Source: an uncultured Clostridia bacterium (GTDB taxonomy: Bacteria; Bacillota; Clostridia; Oscillospirales; Acutalibacteraceae). Taken from it: 64,000 nt of DNA. Each line of letters starts with the position of its first letter. Position 1 is the first letter of the stretch. The notes beneath the pieces are model-generated. The model was not told the DNA's origin and made no database searches. It was given only the letters and a program-made list of their open reading frames with translations. Below are positions 17,004-29,963 of the stretch, one piece after another. The translations under genes and the position numbers were made by a program. The stretch lies in the NCBI GenBank assembly GCA_947628175.1, contig CANQZA010000002.1, positions 16,033 to 80,032 of the forward strand, in the 5' to 3' direction.

Positions 17004-18368
17004 TTATTTTCCAACGCAGAAGCGGCTGAAAATATGATTTACAACCTCCTCGGTTGCCTTTTTCCCTGTAAGAGACAAAAGCTCGTCAACCGCACTGTCA
17101 ATCATAACATTTAATGCGTCATAGGTCACACCGAGATTCAGACCGTCAAGAGCCTGTTCAACGCAGCTTCGTGCATTCAACACGCAAAGCTTCTGCCGCT
17201 TGTTTGCAAGCATAGGCTGTGCGGAATCATACTTGTCCGTGCCCATCATTTCTCTTACGGCATGTTCAAGCTCCCCGAGCCCCTGCGTATTTTTTGCTGA
17301 TAGATATACTGTTTTTTCAAAACTGCGCTCTATTTGTTCGGTATCTATTACGCTTTTCAGATCCGTTTTGTTTATAACGGCAACCGCTCTTTTGCCCCTA
17401 CAGCTTTCCATCAGTCTGAAATCGTCTTCGCAAAGCTCGGCCGAGCTGTCAAAAACGGCAAGAATAAGCTCGGCTTCGTCAATTTTCCGCATGGCTCTTT
17501 CTATTCCGATTGCCTCAACGACATCCTTGCTGCTGCGAAGTCCCGCCGTGTCCGACAGATGAAGAAGCATATCGCCCAGACGAACCGTTTCCTCCACAAT
17601 ATCGCGCGTTGTGCCCTCAATATGAGTAACAATACTTTTTTCCCTGCCCGCAAGCATATTCATAAGAGTAGATTTGCCTGCGTTGGGTCTGCCCGCGATA
17701 ACCGTGTCAACCCCCTGTGTCATCACCGCTCCGTTTTCATAATTATCAAGCAGAGCCGTGAGGGAGGAGCGGGCGGTTTCAAGCGTCTGCCTCAGTGTAT
17801 CCTCGCTCAAATCGGGAATTTCCTCATCAGGGTAGTCCACCCATGCCGCCATTGAGGCGCTGCATTCGATAAGACTGTCAAGAATTTGTGAAATTTTATT
17901 GCTGAGTGCCCCTTGCAGAAGATTATAGGACGCTCTTGCCGCCTCCTGCCCCTGCGCCGAAATAAGGGCGGCCACGCCTTCCGCCTGTGCAAGGTCGATT
18001 TTACCGTTTAAAAACGCTCTTTTCGTAAATTCGCCTGCTTGGGCAGGGACAGCGCCCGCCTCAAAAACAGCCTCAAGCGTTTTTTCAACAATATAAATTC
18101 CGCCGTGAACACAAAGTTCCACAACATTTTCGCCCGTATAGCTTTTCGGCGCGCGGTAAACAAGGGCAACCGCATTATCAAAGCATTCTCCGCCGCCGGA
18201 TACGGTCCCGTATTTTGCCGTATAGCCGCTCAGCTTTTCAAGCGGCGTTTTATCCATGGCCGTAAAAACTCTGCCGGCAACCGTAATTGCATCGTCGCCG
18301 CTGAGTCTGATTATTCCGATACCCGAAACGCAGTTGCCCGTAGCAACTGCCGCGATAGTAGCCGACAT
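17004..18368 (-). CDS. mnmE: tRNA modification GTPase MnmE/TrmE
   Basis: GIGIIRLSG...GRPNAGKSTLMNMLAGREKSIVTHIEGTTRDIVEE; C-terminal FCVGK (CIGK-type). Confidence 0.97.
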   Translation of the reverse strand: MSATIAAVATGNCVSGIGIIRLSGDDAITVAGRVFTAMDKTPLEKLSGYTAKYGTVSGGGECFDNAVALVYRAPKSYTGENVVELCVHGGIYIVEKTLEAVFEAGAVPAQAGEFTKRAFLNGKIDLAQAEGVAALISAQGQEAARASYNLLQGALSNKISQILDSLIECSASMAAWVDYPDEEIPDLSEDTLRQTLETARSSLTALLDNYENGAVMTQGVDTVIAGRPNAGKSTLMNMLAGREKSIVTHIEGTTRDIVEETVRLGDMLLHLSDTAGLRSSKDVVEAIGIERAMRKIDEAELILAVFDSSAELCEDDFRLMESCRGKRAVAVINKTDLKSVIDTEQIERSFEKTVYLSAKNTQGLGELEHAVREMMGTDKYDSAQPMLANKRQKLCVLNARSCVEQALDGLNLGVTYDALNVMIDSAVDELLSLTGKKATEEVVNHIFSRFCVGK

Positions 18369-18449
18369 AAGTCTCTCCCTTACTGAAAAACGCTTTTATT
18401 TTTATTTACATAATTATGAAAGGCGGATATAAATCCGCCTTTACCTGAT

Positions 18450-19391
18450 TTATAAGTCCTTTTTGACCTCAATCTTTCCGAACTTTGGCACATCTGCCCT
18501 GTCCACTCTTTTTTCACGGTTGGGGTCAGGTGTCTGAACGGACGATCTGCCGAACGATTTTCTTCCCGCACCGCGTGAATATGACGGGCGTCTTACTCCT
18601 CCCTCAGGCTCAATAACAACCTTTCTCTCGGTTCCGCTTCCAACGGACCGGGAGGTTACACCCTCAACTGTCTGCACTGCCGTATGAATAATTCTTCTTT
18701 CATACGGATTCATCGGCTCAAATGTATATCTTCTGCCTGATCTTGCAACAAAGCCGGCATTTTTAACCGCAAGAGATTTAAGTGTTTCCTCTCTCTTCTC
18801 ACGGTAGTTACCGACATTGAGCGTAACTCGTACATATTTATTTGTTGTATTTTTAATTGCAAGTCCTGTGAGATACTGTAACGCGTCAAGTGTTTCACCG
18901 CGGCGTCCGATTATAATTCCGTAATCCTCACAGCTTACCTCCATCTCAACAACTCCGTCAACAACCTTTGCCGTTACATCGGCATCGCCGACCCTGAAGC
19001 TGTCAATCATCGTTTTGAGATATTTGCACGCATAGTCCAGATCGACATCTGCCTGCGTGATTTTTTCCTCCTGAGGCCGGTTTGCGGGTTCCTCCTTAAC
19101 CGGAGGTGCTGCTCTGTGCGCCTTCTCCTCGGTTTTAGGCGAAACGCTCTTCACAGTGCTCTTTTTCGGAGCTTCCTTTTTCGGCTGATGCGGCTTTTTT
19201 TCCCTTTTACCGTCATCATAGCTTGCCTTAACACGGGCATCTGCGCCGCCGAAAAGCCCTAAAATCTTTTTTTTCGGCATAGAAACAATCTCAATCTTAA
19301 CATCAGCAGTAAGCGGAGCGTTAAGACCCGCTTTAGCAGAAAGGGTTGCTTCCTCTATTGTTCTGCCGGTACCGACAAATTCCTTTATCAT
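18450..19391 (-). CDS. jag: RNA-binding protein Jag/KhpB (Jag-N, KH, R3H)
   Basis: MIKEFVGTGRTIEEATLSAKAGL...GIIIGRRGETLDALQYLTGLA...R3H-like EPMNPYERRIIHTAVQ. Confidence 0.93.
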   Translation of the reverse strand: MIKEFVGTGRTIEEATLSAKAGLNAPLTADVKIEIVSMPKKKILGLFGGADARVKASYDDGKREKKPHQPKKEAPKKSTVKSVSPKTEEKAHRAAPPVKEEPANRPQEEKITQADVDLDYACKYLKTMIDSFRVGDADVTAKVVDGVVEMEVSCEDYGIIIGRRGETLDALQYLTGLAIKNTTNKYVRVTLNVGNYREKREETLKSLAVKNAGFVARSGRRYTFEPMNPYERRIIHTAVQTVEGVTSRSVGSGTERKVVIEPEGGVRRPSYSRGAGRKSFGRSSVQTPDPNREKRVDRADVPKFGKIEVKKDL

Positions 19392-19475
19392 AAATTTCCA
19401 TTGCCTTTCCGCCCACAAATATATACAGAATTTCCACCTCCGTCTGTGGGCATACGGTTATGAGATGGAAATTTA
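19391..19475 (-). other. Nested inverted repeats in the jag 5' leader
   Basis: TAAATTTCCAT (19391-19401) pairs with ATGGAAATTTA (19465-19475); inside it GCCCACA (19411-19417) pairs with TGTGGGC (19445-19451). Confidence 0.7.
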
Positions 19476-19534
19476 GGTATCCTGCGCAACGCAGGCTGTC
19501 TTTCTATTGCTGCGTCATTGCAATTATCCGACAA

Positions 19535-20512
19535 TTATTTTATTTTTTTTATATTCTCTTCCCTTGAACGGCGCTCAATCGTGTTTTCAACCATAAGCCT
19601 TGCCTGTGTTTTTCTGGGCGGGAATTTCCAGAATATAAATAGCTGCTGCAAAATCGCAACGAGATTTGAGATAATCCAATAAAAGCCTACCGCGGCCGTT
19701 ACTTTGAAGGAGATGTAAAAAGAGAAAAACGGCATCATTAACATCATCATCATCATTGAACCCATCTGCTGGCTTGCCGCGGGATTATTCTTTTTCTGTA
19801 TAAGGGTTGAAACAAGGCTTGAACCGAGCGATGTAACAAGGCACAGGATAGGTATTATAACAATAATTCCGTCCTTCCAGTGCGGAATTGCCGTCATATC
19901 AATGCCGAAAAGGGTCATTCCCTCACGGTATGAGGCAATCTGTATATTCATCCGCTCTGTAAATAAATCGGGAAATTTCGCAGTAAGCGTATCCCTGAAA
20001 GAATCAAAATTTTCAAGAATACCAAGCTGAAGGTAATTCCCTTTATATCCGAGTTCCTTTACAACCTCTGCAATTTCATTTGCGTGGTCATTAAAACCGC
20101 TCATTCCCAAAACATAGGAGAGGGGATAATAAATAATTCCGATAATTCCCATAAGAAAAACCATCTGGAAAAGCATTGGTCCGCAGCCCATTTGCATGGG
20201 ATTGTGTCCCTCCCGCGCATAGAGCTCCTGCATCTCCTGATTTAACTTGTTGCGATCCCTGGGATCGGGATATTTTTTCTGTATTTTTTGAATTTTTGGC
20301 TGAAGCCTTGTTGTCTTTGCCATTGTTTTCTGCTGCTTAATATTTATAGGAAGCAGCAAAAGCCTTGTGACGACGGTAAAAATAATGATTGCCAAAAAAT
20401 ATTCGTTTGAGAGCACTCCCAAAAGCAGGCTCATACATTTACCGAAAAGCCAGTACAACGGCTTCAAAAAACCCATACCGCCCGATGCTGCGGCGAGTAA
20501 GATACTATTCAT
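19535..20512 (-). CDS. yidC: Membrane protein insertase YidC/SpoIIIJ
   Basis: Multi-TM; FTVVTRLLLLPINIKQQKTMAKTTRLQPKIQKIQKKY; canonical neighbours yidD and jag. Confidence 0.95.
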   Translation of the reverse strand: MNSILLAAASGGMGFLKPLYWLFGKCMSLLLGVLSNEYFLAIIIFTVVTRLLLLPINIKQQKTMAKTTRLQPKIQKIQKKYPDPRDRNKLNQEMQELYAREGHNPMQMGCGPMLFQMVFLMGIIGIIYYPLSYVLGMSGFNDHANEIAEVVKELGYKGNYLQLGILENFDSFRDTLTAKFPDLFTERMNIQIASYREGMTLFGIDMTAIPHWKDGIIVIIPILCLVTSLGSSLVSTLIQKKNNPAASQQMGSMMMMMLMMPFFSFYISFKVTAAVGFYWIISNLVAILQQLFIFWKFPPRKTQARLMVENTIERRSREENIKKIK

Positions 20513-20760
20513 TCATTGTCCTCTTCCGTTTTCTTTGGGGGAACAGGATCCCAGCCGCCCTTAAAAAAAGGATTGCACCTTAAAATACGCCCCGCCGCAA
20601 GCAGACAGCCCTTAAAAATTCCGTGAATTTCAATTGCTTCAACCGCATACTGAGAACAGGTGGGTGTATAGCGGCAGCTTCCGTGAGAAAATCTCGGACT
20701 GATTGTAAGCTGATAGGTTCTGATTAAAAAAATCAGCGCTTTTTTAATATACTTTCTCAA
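20509..20760 (-). CDS. yidD: Membrane protein insertion efficiency factor YidD
   Basis: LIRTYQLTISPRFSHGSCRYTPTCSQYAVEAIEIHGIFKGCLLAAGRILRCNPFFKGGWDPVP. Confidence 0.96.
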   Translation of the reverse strand: MRKYIKKALIFLIRTYQLTISPRFSHGSCRYTPTCSQYAVEAIEIHGIFKGCLLAAGRILRCNPFFKGGWDPVPPKKTEEDNE

Positions 20761-21089
20761 TCGAGTACTCCCATTTCCGTAAGCTGAGCCTCCATCTGGT
20801 CTCTGACTACCTGCATCTTTACGCAGGCGGTTCTGCTCCTTGCGACAAAAACAATATCCCAGTCACCGCTGAGTCTCGGCTCAAGCTCAAAAAACGCAGC
20901 CCTGATAACTCTTTTGGCGCGGTTGCGTCTGACTGCCCCTCCGATTTTTTTGCTGCCGGTAATGCCGATGCGCGTATTGCCGCGTCTGCTTTTAATCACA
21001 TAACTGACAAGATAGGCGCCTGCACGGCTCTCGCCCCTGTAATACAGGCGGCGGAAATCCTTATTTTCTTTTAAGGCTTTGCTTTTCAC
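20757..21089 (-). CDS. rnpA: Ribonuclease P protein component
   Basis: KENKDFRRLYYRGES...GGAVRRNRAKRVIRAAF; position between rpmH and yidD. Confidence 0.94.
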   Translation of the reverse strand: MKSKALKENKDFRRLYYRGESRAGAYLVSYVIKSRRGNTRIGITGSKKIGGAVRRNRAKRVIRAAFFELEPRLSGDWDIVFVARSRTACVKMQVVRDQMEAQLTEMGVLD

Positions 21090-21110
21090 CTAATCACTCC
21101 CAATCGGTAA

Positions 21111-21245
21111 TTAGTAAGAAAGCTTCTTTCTTCCCTTTGCACGGCGGCGTGCAAGTACTTTTCTTCCGTTTCTTGTTGACATTCTTTTTCTGAAGCCGTG
21201 CTCCTTTTGGGCATGTCTCTTCTTAGGCTGGAAAGTTCTTTTCAT
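21111..21245 (-). CDS. rpmH: 50S ribosomal protein L34 (44 aa, absent from ORF track)
   Basis: Minus-strand translation [44 protein letters not shown]. Confidence 0.98.
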   Translation of the reverse strand: MKRTFQPKKRHAQKEHGFRKRMSTRNGRKVLARRRAKGRKKLSY

Positions 21246-21492
21246 TTTCTTCACTCCATTCAAAAGACTAAACTTGTCTTAATCTTTATATTCTCTGCAC
21301 GGCATAGTGCAGGCATTTGCGTATAGGAATACAACTCCGCAATATCGGGAAATATTATATATTAAAGGGACAAGACTTGTCAACAAAAAAATCAATAATC
21401 TTGTATTTATTCATTATATGTATTATAATAATACCATATATTGTGCCACATTATTTTGTGACAACAATGCCATTCTTTTTAAGGAGCTAACT

Positions 21493-22200
21493 ATGCTGGG
21501 AATAATCGGTGCGATGGAAGTCGAGATAGACGAAATCAAAAAGAAAATCAAAAACAAAACAACCTCATCCATAGCAGGCGTCGATTTCGTGTGCGGATTT
21601 ATGGAAAATGTTATGGTCTGCGCGGCAAAATGCTCGCCGGGCAAGGTGAACGCCGCCTTGTGCGCACAGGCTATGATAGACAATTTTGACATTGATAAAA
21701 TCATAAACATCGGCGTGGGCTGCTCGCTGAACAGCTATGTTGCGGTAAAAAATGTTGTAATCGCCACAGATGTGTGCGAGTATGATATTGACATCACGGC
21801 ACTCGGGGAGCCGAGAGGGTACATAAACGGACTTAATACAATCAAGGTCAAGGCTGACGAACAGCTTTCCGAGCAGCTTGCAAGAACCGCAATACAATCA
21901 GGTGAAAAAATCCATCGCGGCACTGTTGCAAGCGGTGATACCTTTATTGCCGACGCGGCACTCAAACAAATGCTCTCCGACGAGTTCGGCGCAATCTGCG
22001 GTGAAATGGAGGGCGGCGCAATAGGGCATACCTGCGCGGCAAACGGCATTCCGTTTGCGGTGCTCCGTTCAATAAGCGACGGAGGCGACGAAAAATCGTC
22101 CATAGATTATCCCACATTCAAAAAAATTGCCGCAGAAACCTCTACGGCAATCCTAATCGAATATATAAAATCAGAGCAAAAGCAGTTTTCCTTATTCTAA
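21493..22200 (+). CDS. mtnN: 5'-methylthioadenosine/S-adenosylhomocysteine nucleosidase
   Basis: MLGIIGAMEVEIDEIKKKI...ASGDTFIAD...GEMEGGAIGHTCAANGIPFAVLRSISDGGDE. Confidence 0.92.
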   Translation: MLGIIGAMEVEIDEIKKKIKNKTTSSIAGVDFVCGFMENVMVCAAKCSPGKVNAALCAQAMIDNFDIDKIINIGVGCSLNSYVAVKNVVIATDVCEYDIDITALGEPRGYINGLNTIKVKADEQLSEQLARTAIQSGEKIHRGTVASGDTFIADAALKQMLSDEFGAICGEMEGGAIGHTCAANGIPFAVLRSISDGGDEKSSIDYPTFKKIAAETSTAILIEYIKSEQKQFSLF

Positions 22201-22818
22201 AAGCGTATTGATAATATGTTCCTCGGCGCTTTCAATAATGGTGTGTAAAGCAGTCCTTTCACTTAAATCAGTACCTGTTCTTGATTTATCCTCAATAAAA
22301 ACAAAGCGTGCGTCCTCAACGGCAAGCGCAGCCGAGGCAAGCTCTCTTCCAAGGGAATAGTCAATCTTGAACATTTCTTTGGGAAGAATTCCCGCCTTTG
22401 CCATTGTTATTGCCCCGCGGTAGAGGCAAAGCGTGTAATAATCATATATATATTTTACGGCACTGTCGTTGCTTGTACTTGAAATCATCTTAAGCAAAAG
22501 CTCTGTCGCTTTACCGAGGGTTACTATCGAATTTTCACTGTCCGCGCTTGCAATACAGGAGAGATTTACACCGTTTCTGTTTTCGCTCACGCCGAGCAGG
22601 TAATCCGTGGTAACACCATAATATTCTCCGCATTTAATAACAAAATCAAGTCCGCATTCTCTTATACCCTTTTCATAATGGCTCAAAAGGGCCTGTGATA
22701 TACCCAGATCCGCCGCCGCTTTTTTCTGGCTTATTCCTCTCTCCTTGCGCAGCTGCGACAGCTTTTTAGAAAATTTTGACGATTTTACCTGCTTTGTTAT
22801 TTCCTTTTCATCTTTCAT
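22192..22818 (-). CDS. XRE-family helix-turn-helix regulator
   Basis: FSKKLSQLRKERGISQKKAAADLGISQALLSHYEKGIRECGLDFVIKCGEYYGVTTDYLLG. Confidence 0.92.
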   Translation of the reverse strand: MKDEKEITKQVKSSKFSKKLSQLRKERGISQKKAAADLGISQALLSHYEKGIRECGLDFVIKCGEYYGVTTDYLLGVSENRNGVNLSCIASADSENSIVTLGKATELLLKMISSTSNDSAVKYIYDYYTLCLYRGAITMAKAGILPKEMFKIDYSLGRELASAALAVEDARFVFIEDKSRTGTDLSERTALHTIIESAEEHIINTLLE

Positions 22819-22937
22819 CCTTACACGACCTTAAAAATATTACAAATTGTATTATACCACCATATTACTATTTGTAAAGTTGCAATCTGAATTTGTTAAT
22901 TAATTGTAATATTTTGCGCTTAAAAGGAGTTTTTTAT

Positions 22938-23573
22938 ATGAAAACCTATACAATTTATCTTTTTCGCCACGGGATAACCCAAGGCAACTTAAACGCACAG
23001 TATATTGGTCATACAGACCTTCCACTCACTACAGATAGTATATCACAACTGAAAGCCATCAGCGAAAGGGAGGGTTATCCGCAGGTTAACGCCGTTTTTT
23101 CGTCCCCGCTTAAAAGATGTGCCGACTCGGCAAAAATTATGTTTGATAACAAAAATGTAATCATTATTGATGATTTTATTGAATATAATTTCGGCGAATT
23201 TGAGGGAATGCGCTTTGATGATTTAAAGGACAATGATGATTTCAAAAACTGGATGAACGGTGATATTCATGCAAAGCCTCCCTTCGGCGAGAGTAATGCC
23301 GAATTTGCCCAACGGATATGCTCTGCTTTTGAAAAGGTAATAAACGGCTGTCTTAAAACGGGTACGGATAAAATCGCCATCGTTGGTCATGCCGGAGCGA
23401 TTATGACGATACTTGCGTGCTACGGTATACCTGAAGCGCCTATGGCGCACTGGCAGATGGATCCCGGCTACGGCTATGTGCTGAAACTGACGCCGTCTCT
23501 TTGGATGAGGGCAAATAAAATAGAGGTTGTCGATACTGCTCCGACTCCCCTTGAAAAGATAAGAAAGAAATAA
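22938..23573 (+). CDS. Histidine phosphatase / phosphoglycerate mutase family
   Basis: TIYLFRHGITQGNLNAQYIGHTDLPLT...FSSPLKRCADSAKI...IVGHAGAIM. Confidence 0.9.
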   Translation: MKTYTIYLFRHGITQGNLNAQYIGHTDLPLTTDSISQLKAISEREGYPQVNAVFSSPLKRCADSAKIMFDNKNVIIIDDFIEYNFGEFEGMRFDDLKDNDDFKNWMNGDIHAKPPFGESNAEFAQRICSAFEKVINGCLKTGTDKIAIVGHAGAIMTILACYGIPEAPMAHWQMDPGYGYVLKLTPSLWMRANKIEVVDTAPTPLEKIRKK

Positions 23574-23630
23574 TTTGTATAGGCCGTGCCTTTTAATCCT
23601 TCAGCATGGTCAGCTCTTTTTAGAACAATC

Positions 23631-23664
23631 CGAGCACCCCTGAAACAGTTGTTTCAGGGGTGCT
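23631..23664. terminator. Bidirectional intrinsic terminator
   Basis: gagcacccctgaaacagttgtttcaggggtgctc perfect hairpin between convergent genes. Confidence 0.85.
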
Positions 23665-23677
23665 CGTCCATTCAAGC

Positions 23678-25288
23678 TCAATAATCTATCTGGAGATATT
23701 GTGCTCTGTTTTCATTGAGATTAATATTTGATTTTCCGTAAATCTCATTCTGAAGCTCGCAGGCGTCCTTGGGGAAATCAACCTTCCATATCCAATTTTT
23801 CGGAGCTACGGCAAATTTGCTTCCGCCGGACGCGTTTTCGGTATTCGGAACAGTATTTGTCACCGTTTTAAAATTAAGCCAGCCGTCTTTCATCGCCGTG
23901 TTTGCGATAGAAACAATTTCTTTTTTGGAATATCCTGTAACAACATAGCCGATCATACTGTTTACGGTCTTGACGGTATCTATCTTTCCCGCACCCTTCA
24001 TCTTTTTAAAGAGTTCAAGAAGCACTGCCTTCTGCCTGTCGGCACGGGCGTTATCGGAGTCGATATATCTTATACGGCAATATGCAAGAGCCTGCTTTCC
24101 GTTTAGCTTGACACGCTGATATTCGCCGTTTTCGCCCGGCACCGCATCCGGGAGTGTTGCCTTTGCATATCTTTTGGGATGATTGTTGACCTCTCTTACC
24201 TCAGCCGGCGTAATGGGAATTTCTATTCCGCCCTGTGTGTCTATGATTTTAGGAAAGCTTGCGAAATTTACAATAACATAATTGTCAATGGAAATCTTAA
24301 AATATCTCTCAACCGTGTTGATATATGTTTTTATGCCTCCGTTTGCGGCGGATTCATTGATTTTTCCGTACATTCCGTTGCCGTCAACCTCGTAATAAAC
24401 ATACATATCGCGAAGCACCGAGGTCATGGTGAGCTGCTTCGTGTCAATATTAACGCTTACAATAATTGCCGAATCGGCTCTTGACGCATTGGATATTTTT
24501 TCCTCCCTTGTATCCTGGCCAATCAGAAGTACATTGAGGATGTGGGTAGAGCTTACAGGGTCGCCGTTGAGATACCACTGCTTGAGATATTCCTTATATC
24601 CCGTTATTTCGTCTGCCGAAACCTCATTAATAGCGGGAAAATCCTCCTGCAAAAAGTCCATGCCGTTGTAATAGGTAACCTTTTCGTAATCCTCGCCGTC
24701 CTGCGTAACCTTGTTGAGCGCATCGTTGGCATAGAGAATACCGAAAACGACTGCCGCGATAATAAGAAAAACGAGAATGACGATTGCCGTAATGGTTACT
24801 TTACCTTTTTTTGTTTTAAAAAAGTTTTCTTTTACCGGCTCTTCCTCATACGCATACTTCTCTTCAAACAAATCCTCTCTGTCCGCAAGAGAAAGGAGGT
24901 CTACCATTCCGTCGTCCTCTTCCCGGCTTTGTGAATTGCTTTCGCCGCCGGATGCCTTTTCTTCATTAGGAGACACTTCTTTCCGGGTAGACTCTTCCTC
25001 CTCAATCAAGATGCCGTTTTCCTGTCTTGCAGTATTGCCGGCATCACTTTCGCCGTCCTCTTCCCGGCTTTCCTGCGCAGCCGACGGTTCATCAATCGGA
25101 ATTTGTATAACAACTTCTTCATCTGAAGTCTCTTTTTTGTCTGTACCCAGATTGAAAATCTCTTTTTTAGACGCATGTTCCGCGTGGGTGTCTGAAGATT
25201 CGGGCGCGTTTTGCTTTTCCTCTCTTCTTTTTTTTACCTCAGAGAGTATATCGTCTATATTATAAGACTCCTTCTCCATTGGATTCAC
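23678..25288 (-). CDS. LytR-CpsA-Psr (LCP) family cell-wall polymer attachment protein
   Basis: ILNVLLIGQDTREEKISNASRADSAIIVSVNIDTKQLTMTSVLRDMYVY...LNGKQALAYCRIRYIDSDNARADRQK; acidic cytoplasmic N-terminus plus one TM. Confidence 0.95.
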   Translation of the reverse strand: MNPMEKESYNIDDILSEVKKRREEKQNAPESSDTHAEHASKKEIFNLGTDKKETSDEEVVIQIPIDEPSAAQESREEDGESDAGNTARQENGILIEEEESTRKEVSPNEEKASGGESNSQSREEDDGMVDLLSLADREDLFEEKYAYEEEPVKENFFKTKKGKVTITAIVILVFLIIAAVVFGILYANDALNKVTQDGEDYEKVTYYNGMDFLQEDFPAINEVSADEITGYKEYLKQWYLNGDPVSSTHILNVLLIGQDTREEKISNASRADSAIIVSVNIDTKQLTMTSVLRDMYVYYEVDGNGMYGKINESAANGGIKTYINTVERYFKISIDNYVIVNFASFPKIIDTQGGIEIPITPAEVREVNNHPKRYAKATLPDAVPGENGEYQRVKLNGKQALAYCRIRYIDSDNARADRQKAVLLELFKKMKGAGKIDTVKTVNSMIGYVVTGYSKKEIVSIANTAMKDGWLNFKTVTNTVPNTENASGGSKFAVAPKNWIWKVDFPKDACELQNEIYGKSNINLNENRAQYLQIDY

Positions 25289-25380
25289 TCCTCTTTACCA
25301 TAGCTTTTGACATTATATATCAAATATAAAGTAAATTCCATAAATAAAATGTAAAAAATATATTTTTTAGGAATCAACAG

Positions 25381-27894
25381 TCAAAATAAGCTGTTTTCTG
25401 TCATCGGGCCGTTCTCCGCTTCTGTATCAGATTCTTCCTCCGAAGCGTCTTCCTCTTCCTCAATTCTGTCCACAACAGAGAGTGTTGCGAGCCGCTCTCC
25501 CTCGCTGACTTTCATAACCTTAACACCTTTTGAAGGTCTGAGGAAAGTGGAAATCTGGTCGGCGGGCGTACGGATAATAATTCCGTCCGAGGAAATCATA
25601 ATGACATCATTATGATCACATACAGGCGCAATCATTGCAACCTTTCCGTACTGTGAAGTTCTGTAGTTTATCAGTCCCTTTCCTGCCCTCGACTGAATTC
25701 TGTAATCGGAAAACAGGCTCTTTCTTCCGTATCCGGTTTCCGAGACGGTAAGCAGAGAATATCCCTCTCTCTCAACGGCAAAGCCGACAACATAGTCGCC
25801 CTCGCCAAGCGTTATCGCCTTGACGCCTCTTGCCGTTCTGCCGATCAGGCGTGCGTCGGATTCCCTGAAGCAGATGCTCATACCCTCGTGCGTCGCAACG
25901 ATAAGGTTTCTCTGACCGTCGGTAATGTCAACCCAGGAAAGCTCGTCGTCCTCATCAAGATTGATTGCGATAATTCCCGTTTTTCGTATATGGTCGTATT
26001 CGCTCAGCGCGGTTCTCTTGATAATGCCGTTTCTTGTTACCATACAGAGATAGGTCCTGTCCTCCTCGTGCGGAACCTTTACCATGGCGCTTATCTGCTC
26101 GCCGTTTTCAAGCGGAAGAATGTTTACAACATTCATTCCTCTGCTTGTCCTTGAGGATTCGGGAATTTCATATCCCTTGAGTCTGAACACCTTTCCCATA
26201 TTGGTAAAAAGAAGTATTCTGTCGTGCGTCGAGCAGGCAAACATGGTTTTTGCCATATCCTCCTCGCGGCGCGACATACCCGATATTCCGCGGCCTCCGC
26301 GGTTCTGCGCCTTATAGGTATCCACTGTCTGGCGCTTCATATATCCCTTTTCGGTAAGCGTGAGTATACATTCCTCAACAGGAATGAGATCCTCGTCGTC
26401 AACATCTCCGCTGTAGGCGCATATCTGCGTTCTGCGCGCGTCGCCGAATTTGTCGCCGATTGCTCTTGCCTCTGTCTTTATTATGTCATAAATTCTCTGC
26501 TCATGTGAGAGAATATCGAGAAAATCATTTATTTTTTCATGAAGCTCATTGAGTTCATTGAGTATTTTTTCTATTTCAAGTCCGGCAAGCTGGCCGATAC
26601 GGTAAGCAACAATGGCGCTTGCCTGAGGATCGTCAAATCCGTATTTATCCATAATGAGTTGCTTTGCGTCCGCCTGGGAGCCTTTACAGGAACGGATTGA
26701 GGCGATAATCTCGTCAACCATATCAATTGCTTTCGCAAGTCCCTCTAAAATATGAGCCCTTTCCTGCGCTTTTTTGAGGTCAAAGCTCGTTCTTCTTGTA
26801 ACAATATCTTTCTGGAAAGCAATATATTTTTCAAGAATTTCCTTTAGCGTCAGTACTTTCGGTACACCGTCATCAAGCACAAGCATTATCGCGCCGAAAG
26901 TCACCTGCATATCGGTCATTTTATAAAGGTTGTTGAGCACAACCTGCGCGTTTGCGTCTCTCTTGACAATGATTTCGATATGCATACCCCTGCGGTCGGA
27001 GTAATCCTGAACATCGGCTATGCCCTCAAGACGCTTTTCTTTTACAAGCTCCGCAATTCTTGATATGAGCCTTGCCTTATTCACCCCGTAAGGGATTTCC
27101 GTAACGACGATTTTAAATCTGTCGCCCTTTGTTTCAATAATTTCAGCCTTTGCTCTTACATAGATTTTTCCTCTGCCGGTCTCATATGCTTCGCGTATTC
27201 CTTTTGTTCCCATTATAATTCCGGCAGTCGGGAAATCAGGACCTTTTATGTACTGCATAAGCTCATCAAGCTGCGCGTCGGGATGATCAATAAGGCAGCA
27301 CATTCCCTCAATAACCTCTCTCATATTATGCGGAGGTATGTTTGTCGCCATACCTACGGCGATACCCGATGAGCCGTTAACAAGAAGGTTGGGAAAGCGT
27401 GCGGGGAGAACTTGCGGTTCTTTCGTCGTATCGTCAAAATTCGGCGACCAGTCAACCGTTTCCTTTTTTATGTCCTCAAGCATTTTCAGAGAGATTTTGC
27501 TCATTCTGCTTTCCGTGTAACGGTACGCGGCAGGCGGATCTCCGTCTATCGATCCGAAATTGCCGTGGCCGTCAACAAGCGGATGTCTCATGGAAAATGC
27601 CTGCGCAAGCCTTACCATTGCGTCATATACAGACGCGTCTCCGTGCGGATGGTAATGACCGAGCACATCGCCGACTGTTGTGGCGCATTTTCTGTACGGC
27701 CGGTCGGGATAAAGACTGTTTTCATACATGGCATACAATATTCTTCTGTGTACGGGTTTGAGTCCGTCTCTGACATCGGGAAGAGCACGGCTTACAATAA
27801 CGGTCATGGAATAATCCAGAAAGTCTTTTCTGATTTCCGTACTGATTTCTACATCTACGATTTTTTGATTATCATAGCGTATTTCTTCGTTCAT
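25381..27894 (-). CDS. gyrA: DNA gyrase subunit A
   Basis: [32 protein letters not shown]...[19 protein letters not shown]. Confidence 0.98.
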   Translation of the reverse strand: MNEEIRYDNQKIVDVEISTEIRKDFLDYSMTVIVSRALPDVRDGLKPVHRRILYAMYENSLYPDRPYRKCATTVGDVLGHYHPHGDASVYDAMVRLAQAFSMRHPLVDGHGNFGSIDGDPPAAYRYTESRMSKISLKMLEDIKKETVDWSPNFDDTTKEPQVLPARFPNLLVNGSSGIAVGMATNIPPHNMREVIEGMCCLIDHPDAQLDELMQYIKGPDFPTAGIIMGTKGIREAYETGRGKIYVRAKAEIIETKGDRFKIVVTEIPYGVNKARLISRIAELVKEKRLEGIADVQDYSDRRGMHIEIIVKRDANAQVVLNNLYKMTDMQVTFGAIMLVLDDGVPKVLTLKEILEKYIAFQKDIVTRRTSFDLKKAQERAHILEGLAKAIDMVDEIIASIRSCKGSQADAKQLIMDKYGFDDPQASAIVAYRIGQLAGLEIEKILNELNELHEKINDFLDILSHEQRIYDIIKTEARAIGDKFGDARRTQICAYSGDVDDEDLIPVEECILTLTEKGYMKRQTVDTYKAQNRGGRGISGMSRREEDMAKTMFACSTHDRILLFTNMGKVFRLKGYEIPESSRTSRGMNVVNILPLENGEQISAMVKVPHEEDRTYLCMVTRNGIIKRTALSEYDHIRKTGIIAINLDEDDELSWVDITDGQRNLIVATHEGMSICFRESDARLIGRTARGVKAITLGEGDYVVGFAVEREGYSLLTVSETGYGRKSLFSDYRIQSRAGKGLINYRTSQYGKVAMIAPVCDHNDVIMISSDGIIIRTPADQISTFLRPSKGVKVMKVSEGERLATLSVVDRIEEEEDASEEESDTEAENGPMTENSLF

Positions 27895-27950
27895 TCGTAT
27901 ATCTCCTTGCTGTAAAGTCTGTTTTCGGCCTGCTGTTTAAACGGCTTTCT

Positions 27951-29963
<2,013 letters not shown>

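Noticed and set aside
21246-21492. Canonical oriC position upstream of rpmH
   Set aside because: No DnaA-box match found in this gap; the strand switch and boxes are better near dnaA.
24777-25265. Long plus-strand ORF antisense to the LCP gene
   Set aside because: Ser-rich low-complexity translation is the mirror of the acidic Glu/Ser-rich LCP N-terminus; no RBS or family.
27412-27915. 167-aa plus-strand ORF antisense to gyrA
   Set aside because: Overlaps the highly conserved gyrA N-terminal coding region; typical shadow ORF.
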